A stretch of 33,936 nucleotides of DNA from an uncultured Rhodospira sp. GTDB lineage: Bacteria > Pseudomonadota > Alphaproteobacteria > Rhodospirillales > Rhodospirillaceae. A model generated the notes under the pieces. It did no database searches, was not told the origin of the DNA, and saw nothing but the letters and a program-made list of their open reading frames with translations. The first letter of the stretch is position 1. Every line of letters starts with the position of its first letter. The position numbers and the translations under genes are program-made. The stretch covers positions 1 to 33,936 of the forward strand of contig NZ_CAKZOT010000031.1 in NCBI RefSeq assembly GCF_937138205.1, written 5' to 3'. This document shows positions 17,247 through 24,266 of this stretch, piece after piece.

Positions 17247-17616
17247 CGGCGCGGTATCGCGGAGTCGGGCCTTGAAGTCGCAGGCGCGGGGCGGGGCGTC
17301 GTAAAAATGGGGAGAGCGGGGATAAGCCGCGGACCGGGCCATCGCCATCCCCAGCATTCACGGGGCTGTGAGTCATTTGTCCGCCTGCGGATAACCGAGG
17401 GGTGACCGCGATGGGAAAAACGCGGTACAAATCGGGGCCTGCCGCCGCGATGCGGTTTACCCCCATCGTCCCTCGCCGATCCACAGGGTTATCCCGGGAC
17501 TCGGTGACCGGTTCCTCGCTGTTTACGGACATGCCGCCCCGTCGGATCTCGGGCGCGGCGGTGTGCCCCTCGCGTCCTGTCGTCTTCGTTTTCGTCTGTC
17601 GGAGTCGGGTGCCGTC

Positions 17617-18444
17617 GTGACCGACTATCATCTCCATCTGGTGTCCGATGCCACGGGCGAGACGGTCAGCAGCGCCGTGCGGGCGTGCCTGGTGCAGTTC
17701 GACGTCATCCCCAATGTGCACCAGCACCTGTGGTGGCTGGTGCGGACGCCGGGCCAGATTCGCCGCCTGATCGAGGGGATCGAGAACAATCCCGGCGTGG
17801 TTCTCTTCACGCTGGTGGATCCCGAGGTGCGCGCGGTGCTGGAGGATGCCTGCCGCGAGTTGAACGTGCCGTGCGTGTCCATCCTCGATCCGGTGATGAA
17901 CACGCTGAAGCACTACTTCCAGGCGGAATTCCGCACCGATCCCGGCCGCCAGCATACCCTCGACGACGCCTATTTCCGGCGCATCGATGCCATTCACTAC
18001 ACCCTGGCGCACGATGACGGGCAGCTTCTGGAGGGCCTGGAGGACGCGGATGTCGTCGTGCTTGGGGTCTCGCGCACGTCCAAGACGCCGACGTGCATGT
18101 ACCTGGCCAACAAGGGCTTCAAGGCCGTCAACATCCCGCTGGTGCCGGATATCCCGGTGCCGGATCAGGTGCTGGCGCTCAAGGGAGGGCAACCCCTCGT
18201 CGTCGGCCTGACGCGGGAACCCAAGAGCCTGTCCGACCTGCGGCGAAACCGTTTGCGCGTCATGCACGAGCCGGTCGACAGCGACTACGCCAACGAGGAG
18301 TTGGTGCGGGCCGAGGTGGCGCGGGCACGGCGGTTGTTCGCGCGCCGGGGGTGGCCGGTCATCGATGTGACGCGCAAGTCGATCGAGGAGGTCGCGGCCG
18401 GCATCATTCAACGCATCCAGCGCAACAAGGGAGCGTTCTGGTGA
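17617..18444 (+). CDS. ppsR: PEP synthase / PPDK regulatory protein (DUF299)
   Basis: The product is 275 residues. This bifunctional kinase/phosphorylase uses ADP to switch off, and phosphate to switch on, phosphoenolpyruvate synthase or pyruvate phosphate dikinase. Seen directly are the N-terminal YHLHLVSDATGETV (residues 4-17), the ADP-binding loop GVSRTSKTPT (150-159), KGFKAVNIPLVPDIP and GLTREPKSLSDLRRNRL, all standard for the family. The GTG at 17617 was chosen because homology begins with VTDYHLHLVSDATGET; GGAG lies 12 bases upstream. It is the first rightward gene beyond the probable origin, the position held by CC0001 in Caulobacter. Its TGA overlaps the maf GTG (GTGA). The symbol here is the E. 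coli usage and does not mean the photosynthesis repressor PpsR. Confidence 0.95.
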   Translation: MTDYHLHLVSDATGETVSSAVRACLVQFDVIPNVHQHLWWLVRTPGQIRRLIEGIENNPGVVLFTLVDPEVRAVLEDACRELNVPCVSILDPVMNTLKHYFQAEFRTDPGRQHTLDDAYFRRIDAIHYTLAHDDGQLLEGLEDADVVVLGVSRTSKTPTCMYLANKGFKAVNIPLVPDIPVPDQVLALKGGQPLVVGLTREPKSLSDLRRNRLRVMHEPVDSDYANEELVRAEVARARRLFARRGWPVIDVTRKSIEEVAAGIIQRIQRNKGAFW

Positions 18445-19049
18445 CACCGGTGCCGTTGCTTCTCGCCTCGGGCAGCCCGACCCGGCGGGCCATGCTGGCC
18501 AACGCGGGCGTGCCCGTAACGGCGGTCGAACTGCCGGATGTGGATGAATACGCGGTGCGAGATGCATCGGGCGGATTTGATGTCACGACAGATGAGGTTG
18601 CGGCCACCCTGGCGTACTGCAAGGCGATGGCCGTGTCGCTCCAGCGTCCTGAAACACTGGTCCTCGCGGCCGACCAGATGCTGGAGACGGCGGACGGGTG
18701 TCGTCTGGACAAGCCCTTGGACCGGGAAGACGCGCGGGCGCAGTTGATCCGGTTGCGCGGAACCACGCACCGGCTGGTCTCGGCCGCCGTGCTGATGCGA
18801 GACGGCGCGGTGGTCTGGGAGGGGATCGACGCCGCCAGTCTGACGATGCGAGACTTCTCGGATGTGTTTCTGGAGACGTATCTGGACACTGTCGGTGATG
18901 ATGTGACCGGAACGGTTGGCGGTTACCGGCTGGAAGGTCCGGGGGTTCAACTCTTCTCCCGGGTGGAGGGCGATGTGTTCACCGTGCTCGGTCTGCCGTT
19001 GCTGCCGCTGCTGGAGGCTTTGCGGACGTTGGATGTGATTGACGAATGA
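18441..19049 (+). CDS. maf: Maf-family nucleotide pyrophosphatase
   Basis: The product is 202 residues. It begins VPLLLASGSPTRRAML, the Maf phosphate-binding loop, then has LAADQMLETADG (the usual ADT is ADQ here) and LDKPLDREDARAQLIRLRGTTHRLVSA with the conserved KP, DA and TH positions. TYLDTVGDDVTGTVGGYRLEG stands where YI..GE...KAGGYGIQG is common. Maf proteins hydrolyse non-canonical or ordinary nucleoside triphosphates to monophosphates, and some act in septum control. The divergent ADQ and SAAVLM stretches place it with the shorter-motif alphaproteobacterial form found next to aroE. The GTG start overlaps the ppsR stop, and its own stop overlaps the aroE ATG, so translation is coupled on both sides. 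Confidence 0.92.
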   Translation: MTPVPLLLASGSPTRRAMLANAGVPVTAVELPDVDEYAVRDASGGFDVTTDEVAATLAYCKAMAVSLQRPETLVLAADQMLETADGCRLDKPLDREDARAQLIRLRGTTHRLVSAAVLMRDGAVVWEGIDAASLTMRDFSDVFLETYLDTVGDDVTGTVGGYRLEGPGVQLFSRVEGDVFTVLGLPLLPLLEALRTLDVIDE

Positions 19050-19930
19050 GCGGGGCCAACGACAACACACCCTTGTCCGGCGCCGCCACCGGTCTGTTGC
19101 TCAGTGGCGCGGCGCGGGTGGCGGGCGTCATCGGCTGGCCGGTGGCGCATTCCCGGTCGCCGCGCCTGCATGGCCACTGGCTGCGGACGTATGGCGTTGA
19201 CGGAGCCTATGTTCCCCTGGCCGTGGCACCAGGCACGGCCGAACGGGCGATCAGGGCCTTGCCGGCGCTGGGGTTTGCCGGGGCCAACGTGACCGTGCCG
19301 CACAAGGAGATCGCGGCCCGCGTCTGCGACGAATTGACCGATCAGGCCCGACGCATCGGCGCCGTGAACACGCTGATCGTGGATCACGGACGGCTGGTGG
19401 GCGACACGACGGACGGCTTCGGCTTTCTGGAGAACCTGCGCCAGCATCGGCCGGACTGGCGCGCGGCGGCGGGGCCGGCCGTGGTGCTCGGCGCCGGCGG
19501 ATCCGCCCGCGCGGTCTGTGCCGCCCTGCTGGATGCCGGCGTGCCCGAAATCCGCCTGCTGAACCGGACCGTCAACAAGGCCGAAGCCGTGGCGGATGCT
19601 CTGGGTGGGCCGATCCGCTGCGCGCCGCTGTCCGAAAGTGGGCGGGCCATGATGGACGCGGCCCTTCTGGTCAACACGACGGTGCTGGGAATGCAGGGAC
19701 AGCCCCCGTTGGATCTGAACCTGGACTCGCTGCCGGCCGGCGCGGAGGTGACTGATCTGGTCTATGCGCCTCTGGAAACATCCTTGCTGGCGGCGGCGCG
19801 CGAGCGCGGCAATCCGGTGGTGGACGGCCTCGGAATGCTGCTGCATCAGGCCCGGCCGGGCTTCAAGGCGTGGTTCGGCGTCGATCCCGAGGTGACGGAC
19901 GCGCTGCGCCGGGTAGTGCTTGATGGCTGA
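19046..19930 (+). CDS. aroE: shikimate dehydrogenase (NADP+)
   Basis: The product is 294 residues. It reduces 3-dehydroshikimate to shikimate in aromatic amino-acid synthesis. The substrate site is visible: GWPVAHSRSPRLH (S36, S38), NVTVPHKE with catalytic K87, and GDTTDGFGF with D123 (T replaces the common N two residues before it). The NADP-binding glycine loop is VLGAGGSARAV at 147-157, followed by LLNRTVNKAEA. VNTTVLGMQGQPPL and VVDGLGMLLHQA complete the fold. The N-terminal 20 residues before VAGVIGWP are an unaligned extension, but the ATG forms an ATGA overlap with maf, which supports this start. It is the third gene of the operon and is followed by coaE. Confidence 0.95.
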   Translation: MSGANDNTPLSGAATGLLLSGAARVAGVIGWPVAHSRSPRLHGHWLRTYGVDGAYVPLAVAPGTAERAIRALPALGFAGANVTVPHKEIAARVCDELTDQARRIGAVNTLIVDHGRLVGDTTDGFGFLENLRQHRPDWRAAAGPAVVLGAGGSARAVCAALLDAGVPEIRLLNRTVNKAEAVADALGGPIRCAPLSESGRAMMDAALLVNTTVLGMQGQPPLDLNLDSLPAGAEVTDLVYAPLETSLLAAARERGNPVVDGLGMLLHQARPGFKAWFGVDPEVTDALRRVVLDG

Positions 19931-19997
19931 GGGTTTCCGGATCCGTGGCGCGTCGCGGCGGTGTCTTCGGCACGGTCCGCGTCTGGGCGGGCGGCGT

Positions 19998-20600
19998 ATG
20001 ACCGTGCTCGGATTGACCGGCTCTATCGGCATGGGCAAGAGCACGGCGGCGCGTATGATGCGCCGCCTGAACGTGCCGTGCCACGACGCCGACGCGGTGG
20101 TGCATCGGCTGCTGGGACCGGGCGGCGCGGCGGTGGCCGAGGTGGCGGCGGCGTTCCCCGGTGTGGTCGAGGACGGCCGCGTGAATCGACAGGCCCTGGG
20201 CGCACATGTGTTCGGCGACGCCGATGCCCTGCGCCGCCTGGAGGCGATCCTGCATCCGCGCGTGCGCGCGGCCGAGCAGACGTTTCTGCGCCAACAGGCG
20301 TTGGCCCGCCGGTCCCTGGTGGTGCTGGACGTGCCGTTGTTGTTCGAAACCGTTGGCGAGCGGCGCTGCGATCTTGTCATGCTGGTCACCGCCCCGGCCT
20401 TTCTTCAGGCGCAGCGTGTTCTGGGCCGCGCGGGGATGACACGGCAGCGACTCGACCAAATCCGGGCCAAACAGATGGCGGAACCGGAAAAACGACGCCG
20501 CACCGACATCGTCGTCAACACCGGGCTCGGCATGGCGCCGGCCTATCGCACGGTGCGGCGGTTGGTGCGTGATCTGCGCGACAGGAGGGCTCGCCGATGA
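19998..20600 (+). CDS. coaE: dephospho-CoA kinase
   Basis: The product is 200 residues. It phosphorylates the ribose 3'-hydroxyl of dephospho-CoA, the last step of coenzyme A synthesis. Walker A is GSIGMGKST (residues 8-16). HDADAVVHRLLGPGG, ILHPRVRA and VLDVPLLFETVGERRCDLVMLV are family-typical, as are RAGMTRQRLDQIRAKQM and the final RRRTDIVVNTG. The ATG at 19998 gives the usual N-terminus (MTVLGLTGSIG). An ATG at 19923, inside the end of aroE, would add 25 residues that look like nothing known, so it was rejected. The stop overlaps the dnaQ ATG (ATGA at 20597). Confidence 0.95.
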   Translation: MTVLGLTGSIGMGKSTAARMMRRLNVPCHDADAVVHRLLGPGGAAVAEVAAAFPGVVEDGRVNRQALGAHVFGDADALRRLEAILHPRVRAAEQTFLRQQALARRSLVVLDVPLLFETVGERRCDLVMLVTAPAFLQAQRVLGRAGMTRQRLDQIRAKQMAEPEKRRRTDIVVNTGLGMAPAYRTVRRLVRDLRDRRARR

Positions 20601-21301
20601 CCCGCGAAGTGGTGCTGGACACCGAGACCACCGGGTTCAAGCCGGACGAGGGCGACCGGATTGTCGAGATCGGCGCCCTGGAACTGATCAACCACATGCC
20701 GACCGGCAAGACCTTTCACAGGTACATCAACCCGGAACGCGATATGCCGCCGGATGCCGCGCGGGTGCACGGCCTGACCGAGGACTTCCTGGCCGACAAG
20801 CCCCTGTTCGCCGACATCGCGGACGAGATGCTGGCGTTTTTCGCGGATTCGAAGCTGGTGATCCACAACGCTCGCTTCGACATGGGGTTTCTGAACGCCG
20901 AGTTGGCGCGGCTCGGCCGCGAGCGGCTCGACCCCGATCGAGCCATCGACACCGTGCAGATGGCACGCCGCAAATACCCGGGCGCGCCGGCCTCGCTGGA
21001 TGCCTTGTGCAAGCGCTTTGGGGTCGAGAACGCCCACCGCACGTTGCATGGCGCCTTGCTGGACAGCGAACTGCTCGCCGAAGTGTACCTGCACCTGATG
21101 GGCGGGCGCGAGCCGGGCCTGCGGCTGGCGGGACAGGGGCCGGACAGTGATGAAAACGTGGACAGGGTATCGCCGGTGGCGGACCGCCCGGTTCGTCCGC
21201 CGCGTCCGCACCAGGAAACCGAGGCCGAACGGGCGGCGCACACGGCGTTCCTCGCCCGCCTGAAGAACCCGATCTGGACTCGGGGGGAGGACCATGCCTG
21301 A
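20597..21301 (+). CDS. dnaQ: DNA polymerase III epsilon subunit (proofreading exonuclease)
   Basis: The product is 234 residues. All four metal-binding acids and the catalytic histidine of a DEDDh 3'-5' exonuclease are visible: D8 and E10 in VLDTETTGF, D95 in NARFDMGFL, H151 and D156 in HGALLDSELL. The C-terminal 60 residues are less ordered (PPRPHQETEAERAAHTAF) and end in FLARLKNPIWTR, consistent with the segment that binds the polymerase alpha subunit. It is the last of the five overlapping genes ppsR to dnaQ, an order shared with Caulobacter. There the next gene is secB; here it is tlyA after 54 bases. Confidence 0.95.
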   Translation: MTREVVLDTETTGFKPDEGDRIVEIGALELINHMPTGKTFHRYINPERDMPPDAARVHGLTEDFLADKPLFADIADEMLAFFADSKLVIHNARFDMGFLNAELARLGRERLDPDRAIDTVQMARRKYPGAPASLDALCKRFGVENAHRTLHGALLDSELLAEVYLHLMGGREPGLRLAGQGPDSDENVDRVSPVADRPVRPPRPHQETEAERAAHTAFLARLKNPIWTRGEDHA

Positions 21302-21355
21302 GGCGCCCTGGCCGGACAGGCCTGAGATCGGCGTCGTGGCCCGGGTCGCGGGGGA

Positions 21356-22117
21356 ATGACCAAGGACCAAGCGGAACGTCCGCGCCTCGACCAACTGCTC
21401 GTCGATCGGGGGCTTGTCGAGAGCCGCGCCCGCGCCCAGGCGCTGGTCATGGCCGGCCTGGTGTTCTCCGACACGCGCCGGCTGGACAAGCCGGGCCAGC
21501 GCGTGCGGGACGATCTTCCCCTGACCGTCAAGGGACAGGACCACCCCTGGGTGTCGCGCGGTGGCCTGAAGCTGGTCAAGGGCCTGGAGCACTTCGGGCT
21601 CGACCCGGCCGGGTGGGTGTGCGTGGACGTGGGCGCGTCGACCGGCGGCTTCACCGACGTGCTGCTGAGCCAAGGGGCGGCGCGGGTCTATGCCGTGGAC
21701 GTGGGCTATGGGCAACTGGCCCATAAGCTGCGCGTCGATGATCGCGTGGTGGTGCTGGAACGCACCAACGCCCGCCACCTGACGGCGGAACTCGTGCCCG
21801 AACCGGTCGACCTGGTGGTGTGCGACGCCAGCTTCATCGGCCTGCGCACGGTGCTGCCGGCGGCGCTGGATCAGGTCCGGCCGGGCGGCGCGCTGGTGGC
21901 GCTGATCAAGCCGCAGTTCGAGGTGGGCAAGGCGCGCGTCGGCAAGGGCGGCGTGGTGCGCGACCCGGCGCTGCACGCCGAGGTGTGCGAGACCATCCGC
22001 GCGTGGCTGGCCGAGCGGCCGGGCTGGAGCGTGCTGGGTGTGACCGACAGCCCCATCCATGGTCCCGAGGGCAACGCCGAATTCCTGATCGGGGGGCGCA
22101 GAGTGGCCGGCGGGTAA
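21356..22117 (+). CDS. tlyA: TlyA-family rRNA 2'-O-methyltransferase
   Basis: The product is 253 residues. An N-terminal S4 RNA-binding domain (RLDQLLVDRGLVESRARAQALVMAGLV, about residues 10-65) precedes the GQDHPWVSRGGLKLVKGLEHF linker. An RrmJ/FtsJ-type methyltransferase domain follows, with VCVDVGASTGGFTDVLL (the SAM loop), YAVDVGYGQL, VVCDASFIGL and ALIKPQFEVGK. TlyA proteins methylate the 2'-OH of cytidines in 16S and/or 23S rRNA; some were annotated as haemolysins. Which site is modified cannot be read here. GGGGGA directly before the ATG supports the start. It stands alone between dnaQ and the polysaccharide island and is followed by a dispersed palindrome at 22141-22244. Confidence 0.92.
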   Translation: MTKDQAERPRLDQLLVDRGLVESRARAQALVMAGLVFSDTRRLDKPGQRVRDDLPLTVKGQDHPWVSRGGLKLVKGLEHFGLDPAGWVCVDVGASTGGFTDVLLSQGAARVYAVDVGYGQLAHKLRVDDRVVVLERTNARHLTAELVPEPVDLVVCDASFIGLRTVLPAALDQVRPGGALVALIKPQFEVGKARVGKGGVVRDPALHAEVCETIRAWLAERPGWSVLGVTDSPIHGPEGNAEFLIGGRRVAGG

Positions 22118-22140
22118 GGGCCCGACGCGGAAACGTGACT

Positions 22141-22244
22141 CGTCATTGCGAACCCTCGTCGCAAGACGAGGGTGAAGCAATCCAGGGCGTAAAGCGAAAA
22201 AAACCGCTCTGGATTGCTTCGTCGCGACGCTCCTCGCAATGACG
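22141..22244. repeat. 104-base dispersed palindromic element
   Basis: Outer arms CGTCATTGCGA (22141-22151) and TCGCAATGACG (22234-22244) are perfect reverse complements. Inner arms GAAGCAATCCAG (22174-22185) and CTGGATTGCTTC (22209-22220) are too. Between the arms on the left lies a further hairpin, CCCTCGTC/GACGAGGG. Palindromes with the words GTCATTGCGA and GAAGCAATCCAG recur between genes in many proteobacterial genomes. It begins 23 bases after the tlyA stop and could end that transcript or protect its 3' end. Confidence 0.85.
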
Positions 22245-22406
22245 AGCACAAGCCGCCCCATCCACCGGGCGCCGTGCCAGGCTCCGCGCCACCAACGGCC
22301 CGCTGACCGGACCGGAGCCGACGCGCGTCTTGCGGACACTCGAGGGGCCTCCTATAAACGGGCGCGACCGCGCCGTCGCGCCGTTCCACCTCCGGCCCAA
22401 GGTTCC

Positions 22407-24188
22407 ATGATCGCTCCGGCCTCCGAGCCCGTTGCTCCCCACGCGACTGACGCCCGCCCCGATGCCCGACCCGGCGCCGAGGACGTGGCGGCGTGGCGCC
22501 GGGCCGTGGCCGGGTCGCGGGTCCGGGAGTCCTGGAGCGGGCGGCTGCCGCCGGCCGAGGACCGGCTCGGCTTCCGGGTGGTGGTTGACGTGGGCTGCAT
22601 GGGGGACGCCGACGCCCTGGCCGCGTTCGTGGACAGCCTGCGCGCGCAGATCCTTCCGGAGTGGTCGCTGGTCTTCGTGCGCCGCGCCGACGCCTCGCCG
22701 CCGGACGCTGAGATGGCCGACGTCATCGCGCATTACGCCCGCATTGATGGGCGGGTGTCCGGCGCGGTTCTGGCACTGATGGGACCGCAGGTGCACAAGG
22801 CGCTTGACCCGGAGGCGGCCCCGCTGACCCTGCTGGTCGACCGCCCGGGACGGCTGGAGCCGGCGGCCCTGGCCGCCCTCGCTGAGCGCTTCGCCGCGAC
22901 GCCGACGACCGCCCTGGTCTACGCCGACGAAACGGCCGAGGACGAGGCGAGTGGTCCGGCGCGCGCCCACCAGATGCTGTGCAAGCAGCCGTGGGACGCG
23001 CATCTGGCCCTGACCCGTGACCTGTTCGGCGCGTTGAAGGCGATCCGCAGTCCCTTGGCCGTCAACGCCTGCGTCGACCGTGAGTCCGGCACCGGGCCGG
23101 CGTGGTTCTATGCCCATGCCCTGCGCGCCGCCGAGATGCTGCGGACCGACCAGATCCGCCACGTGGCCGAGCCGTTGTTCCGGCGCGCCGGCGATCCGTT
23201 TCCCGACGTGGCTCGCGACGCCGGCGAACGCGCGGCCGTGCAAGAGGCGTTGATCCGCCGCCGCCGCGCGGCGCAGGTTGTCGCGGTGGCCACGGGTCTG
23301 CGCCGCGTGGTGCCGACGCCCACGGTTTGGCCGGCCGTGTCTGTCATCATCCCGACCAAGGACAAAGTCGATTTCCTGCGCCGCATCGTGACCGGCCTGC
23401 TGGACGACACCGACTATCCGGCGCTGGACATCACCATCATCGACAACCGCAGCGAAGAGCCTGAAACGCTCGCGTATCTCGAAGCGATCGACGCGCACGG
23501 CGACGTCCGCATCCTGCGGATTGACGAGCCCTTCAACTTCGCGCGCCTGAACAACCTCGCCGCCGCCCGGGCGCAGGGCGATGTGCTTCTGTTCCTCAAT
23601 AACGACACCGAGGTCGTGCACCCCGACTGGCTGCGCGAAATGGTAGCCCATGCTTTGCGGCCCGAAGTCGGCGCTGTCGGCGCCCTGCTGTCCTACCCGG
23701 ACGGGCGCATCCAGCACGCCGGTGTCATGATGGGCGCGGACCAGGGGCTCGTCGGGCACCTGGGCGTGCTCATGGACGACACCTGGATCGCCGACGGCCC
23801 CGGCGCCACCGAGCGGCCGGTGAGCGCGGTGACCGCCGCGTGCCTGGCGATCCGCGCCGACGTCTACCGCGCCATGGGAGGATTCGACGAGGCATTCACT
23901 GTCGCCTACAACGACGTGGACCTGTGCCTGCGCCTGCGGCGGGCCGGATACGCCGTCGTCTGGACGCCGGGCGCTCGCCTCGTCCACCATGAATCCGTCA
24001 GCCGCACCGACGACCGCCGGTCCGGCAACCGGGACCGCGCCATGGTGGAGGAACGCGGCCTGATCGCACGCTGGGGGGTCACGCTGCAAGACGACCCGTT
24101 GCAACCGCCTGCGTTTGAACTCGCGACGCCCGGGTGGGTGCGCGGCGCCGTGCCACGCTGCCCCCATCCGTGGCTTGCCGCACGCTGA
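22407..24188 (+). CDS. two-domain family-2 glycosyltransferase
   Basis: The product is 593 residues. The C-terminal half (about residues 310-560) is an intact GT2 domain: VSVIIPTKDKVDFLRRIVTGLL, ITIIDNRSEEPETL, the metal-binding LFLNNDTEV near 398, and GGFDEAFTVAYNDVDLCLRLR near the end. The N-terminal half (about 50-290) follows the same secondary-structure order (VVVDVGCMGDADALAAFVDSL, ILPEWSLVFV, TALVYADETAED) but has lost the DD.S and D-x-D motifs. It looks like a decayed, non-catalytic GT2 copy. The protein should add a sugar to a cell-surface glycan; donor and acceptor are unknown. The ATG at 22407 was chosen because AAGG lies just before it and upstream residues are low-complexity. It begins the polysaccharide island whose export genes follow. 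Confidence 0.9.
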   Translation: MIAPASEPVAPHATDARPDARPGAEDVAAWRRAVAGSRVRESWSGRLPPAEDRLGFRVVVDVGCMGDADALAAFVDSLRAQILPEWSLVFVRRADASPPDAEMADVIAHYARIDGRVSGAVLALMGPQVHKALDPEAAPLTLLVDRPGRLEPAALAALAERFAATPTTALVYADETAEDEASGPARAHQMLCKQPWDAHLALTRDLFGALKAIRSPLAVNACVDRESGTGPAWFYAHALRAAEMLRTDQIRHVAEPLFRRAGDPFPDVARDAGERAAVQEALIRRRRAAQVVAVATGLRRVVPTPTVWPAVSVIIPTKDKVDFLRRIVTGLLDDTDYPALDITIIDNRSEEPETLAYLEAIDAHGDVRILRIDEPFNFARLNNLAAARAQGDVLLFLNNDTEVVHPDWLREMVAHALRPEVGAVGALLSYPDGRIQHAGVMMGADQGLVGHLGVLMDDTWIADGPGATERPVSAVTAACLAIRADVYRAMGGFDEAFTVAYNDVDLCLRLRRAGYAVVWTPGARLVHHESVSRTDDRRSGNRDRAMVEERGLIARWGVTLQDDPLQPPAFELATPGWVRGAVPRCPHPWLAAR

Positions 24189-24266
24189 ACGGGAGCCGAC
24201 CGGCCAGGCACCCTGATTGGCGCCGCCGTCGGCGCGGCCCAACGTGTCCATGTGAAGGAATGCCGA

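Larger units (their letters stand above)
17015..17616. other. candidate chromosomal replication origin (oriC)
   Basis: This 602-base gap lies between divergent hemE and ppsR, the interval that holds the origin in Caulobacter (hemE to CC0001). It contains an AT-rich patch of 21 A/T in 29 bases at 17099-17127 (possible unwinding site), far below the surrounding GC content, and a perfect 19-base palindrome at 17166-17184. It also has a 12-base tandem repeat at 17223-17246 and several 9-mers close to the DnaA box TTATCCACA. These are TTATCCGCA on the minus strand at 17386-17394 (8 of 9), TTGTCCCCA on the minus strand at 17237-17245 (7 of 9) and CGATCCACA at 17477-17485 (8 of 9 to the Caulobacter weak box TGATCCACA). 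TTATCCCxG words occur at 17317-17325 (minus) and 17489-17497 (plus). No complete consensus box and no CtrA-type TTAA-N7-TTAA site were seen. Confidence 0.75.

Noticed and set aside
17469-17500. CtrA binding site (TTAA-N7-TTAA) in the origin region
   Set aside because: The gap was read on both strands for this pattern because Caulobacter's origin has it; no acceptable match was found.
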